Below the pieces are notes generated by a model. That model was not told the origin of the DNA. It did not search any database and saw nothing but the letters and a program-made list of their open reading frames with translations. 60,656 nucleotides of DNA. Origin: Singulisphaera sp. (GTDB lineage: Bacteria > Planctomycetota > Planctomycetia > Isosphaerales > Isosphaeraceae). The stretch is from NCBI GenBank assembly GCA_027451445.1, contig DAIDJG010000379.1:1-60656 (forward strand), given 5' to 3'. Position numbers and translations under genes: made by a program. How positions within the stretch are numbered: the stretch's first letter is position 1; every line of letters begins with the position of its first letter. Of this stretch, positions 60,587 through 60,656 are shown in pieces.

Positions 60587-60656
60587 GGTATCACCCCACG
60601 AACATGCGCCTTCGTTCCCGAGGAGAGCGATCGTCAAGCTTGCGCAAACCTCCTCC

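Noticed and set aside
1-60656. tRNA, rRNA, CRISPR, origin and transposase genes
   Set aside because: Looked for tRNA-like clover motifs, regular repeats with spacers, DnaA-box clusters and transposase motifs; none could be supported.

Overview
The window is a GC-rich bacterial chromosome segment, almost certainly from a planctomycete and most like the Isosphaeraceae. This rests on the family mix: a DUF1501/DUF1800 pair, DUF1571, a DUF1559-type secreted protein, a YXWGXW-repeat protein, an N-terminal export motif of the LEPR-XLL kind (VEPLEGRPLLS), FliW-CsrA, and planctomycete-type outer-membrane genes (LptE and a BamD-like lipoprotein). Names come from reading motifs by eye; no database was searched. 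No tRNA, rRNA, CRISPR array, transposase gene or replication origin was seen. Most genes are chromosomal housekeeping or lineage-typical secreted proteins.

Layout. 1-9.9 kb: the 5' end of a RimI-like acetyltransferase, a DUF1571 protein, an MBL-fold hydrolase plus metallophosphoesterase pair, csrA, a sugar isomerase-like TIM barrel overlapping the csrA 3' end, a GH15-like protein and a secreted beta-propeller. 10-19.5 kb: purH, a Gly/Tyr-rich YXWGXW protein, a DUF1501-DUF1800-secreted partner operon, and an FHA protein. 19.7-20.6 kb: fliW followed by a second csrA. 21.1-32.1 kb: a long minus-strand block of phoH, pgpH-like HD hydrolase, ybeY, corC-like, Uma2, recO, BamD-like lipoprotein, lptE, folP and proA, which joins RNA and ribosome maturation, c-di-AMP turnover and envelope assembly. 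32.3-33.8 kb: a small accessory cluster of four minus-strand ORFs ending in an XRE regulator. 34-41 kb: cdsA, uppS, purA, a secreted TPR protein, carA and a fused ABC permease.

41.3-45.4 kb: a DUF1559 protein and an ECF sigma factor operon with two overlapping, unrecognised partners. 45.4-46.7 kb: a 1.3-kb non-coding stretch with several nested or tandem repeats. 46.7-49.2 kb: a lipoprotein solute-binding protein and an ABC ATPase whose signature motif and switch histidine are both degenerate. 49.2-60.6 kb: an M28 peptidase with a PDZ domain, a divergent M29 aminopeptidase, secreted and membrane hypotheticals, a 200-bp nested perfect palindrome, an NtrC-type sigma-54 response regulator and an HtrA protease.

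The most unusual items are the 200-bp nested palindrome at 57078-57277 (44-bp perfect terminal inverted repeats around a 27-bp perfect hairpin), the repeat-rich non-coding tract at 45.4-46.7 kb, the degenerate ABC ATPase whose likely permease sits 5.6 kb away, and the small XRE-linked cluster between cdsA and phoH. None of these is proven to be a new system.
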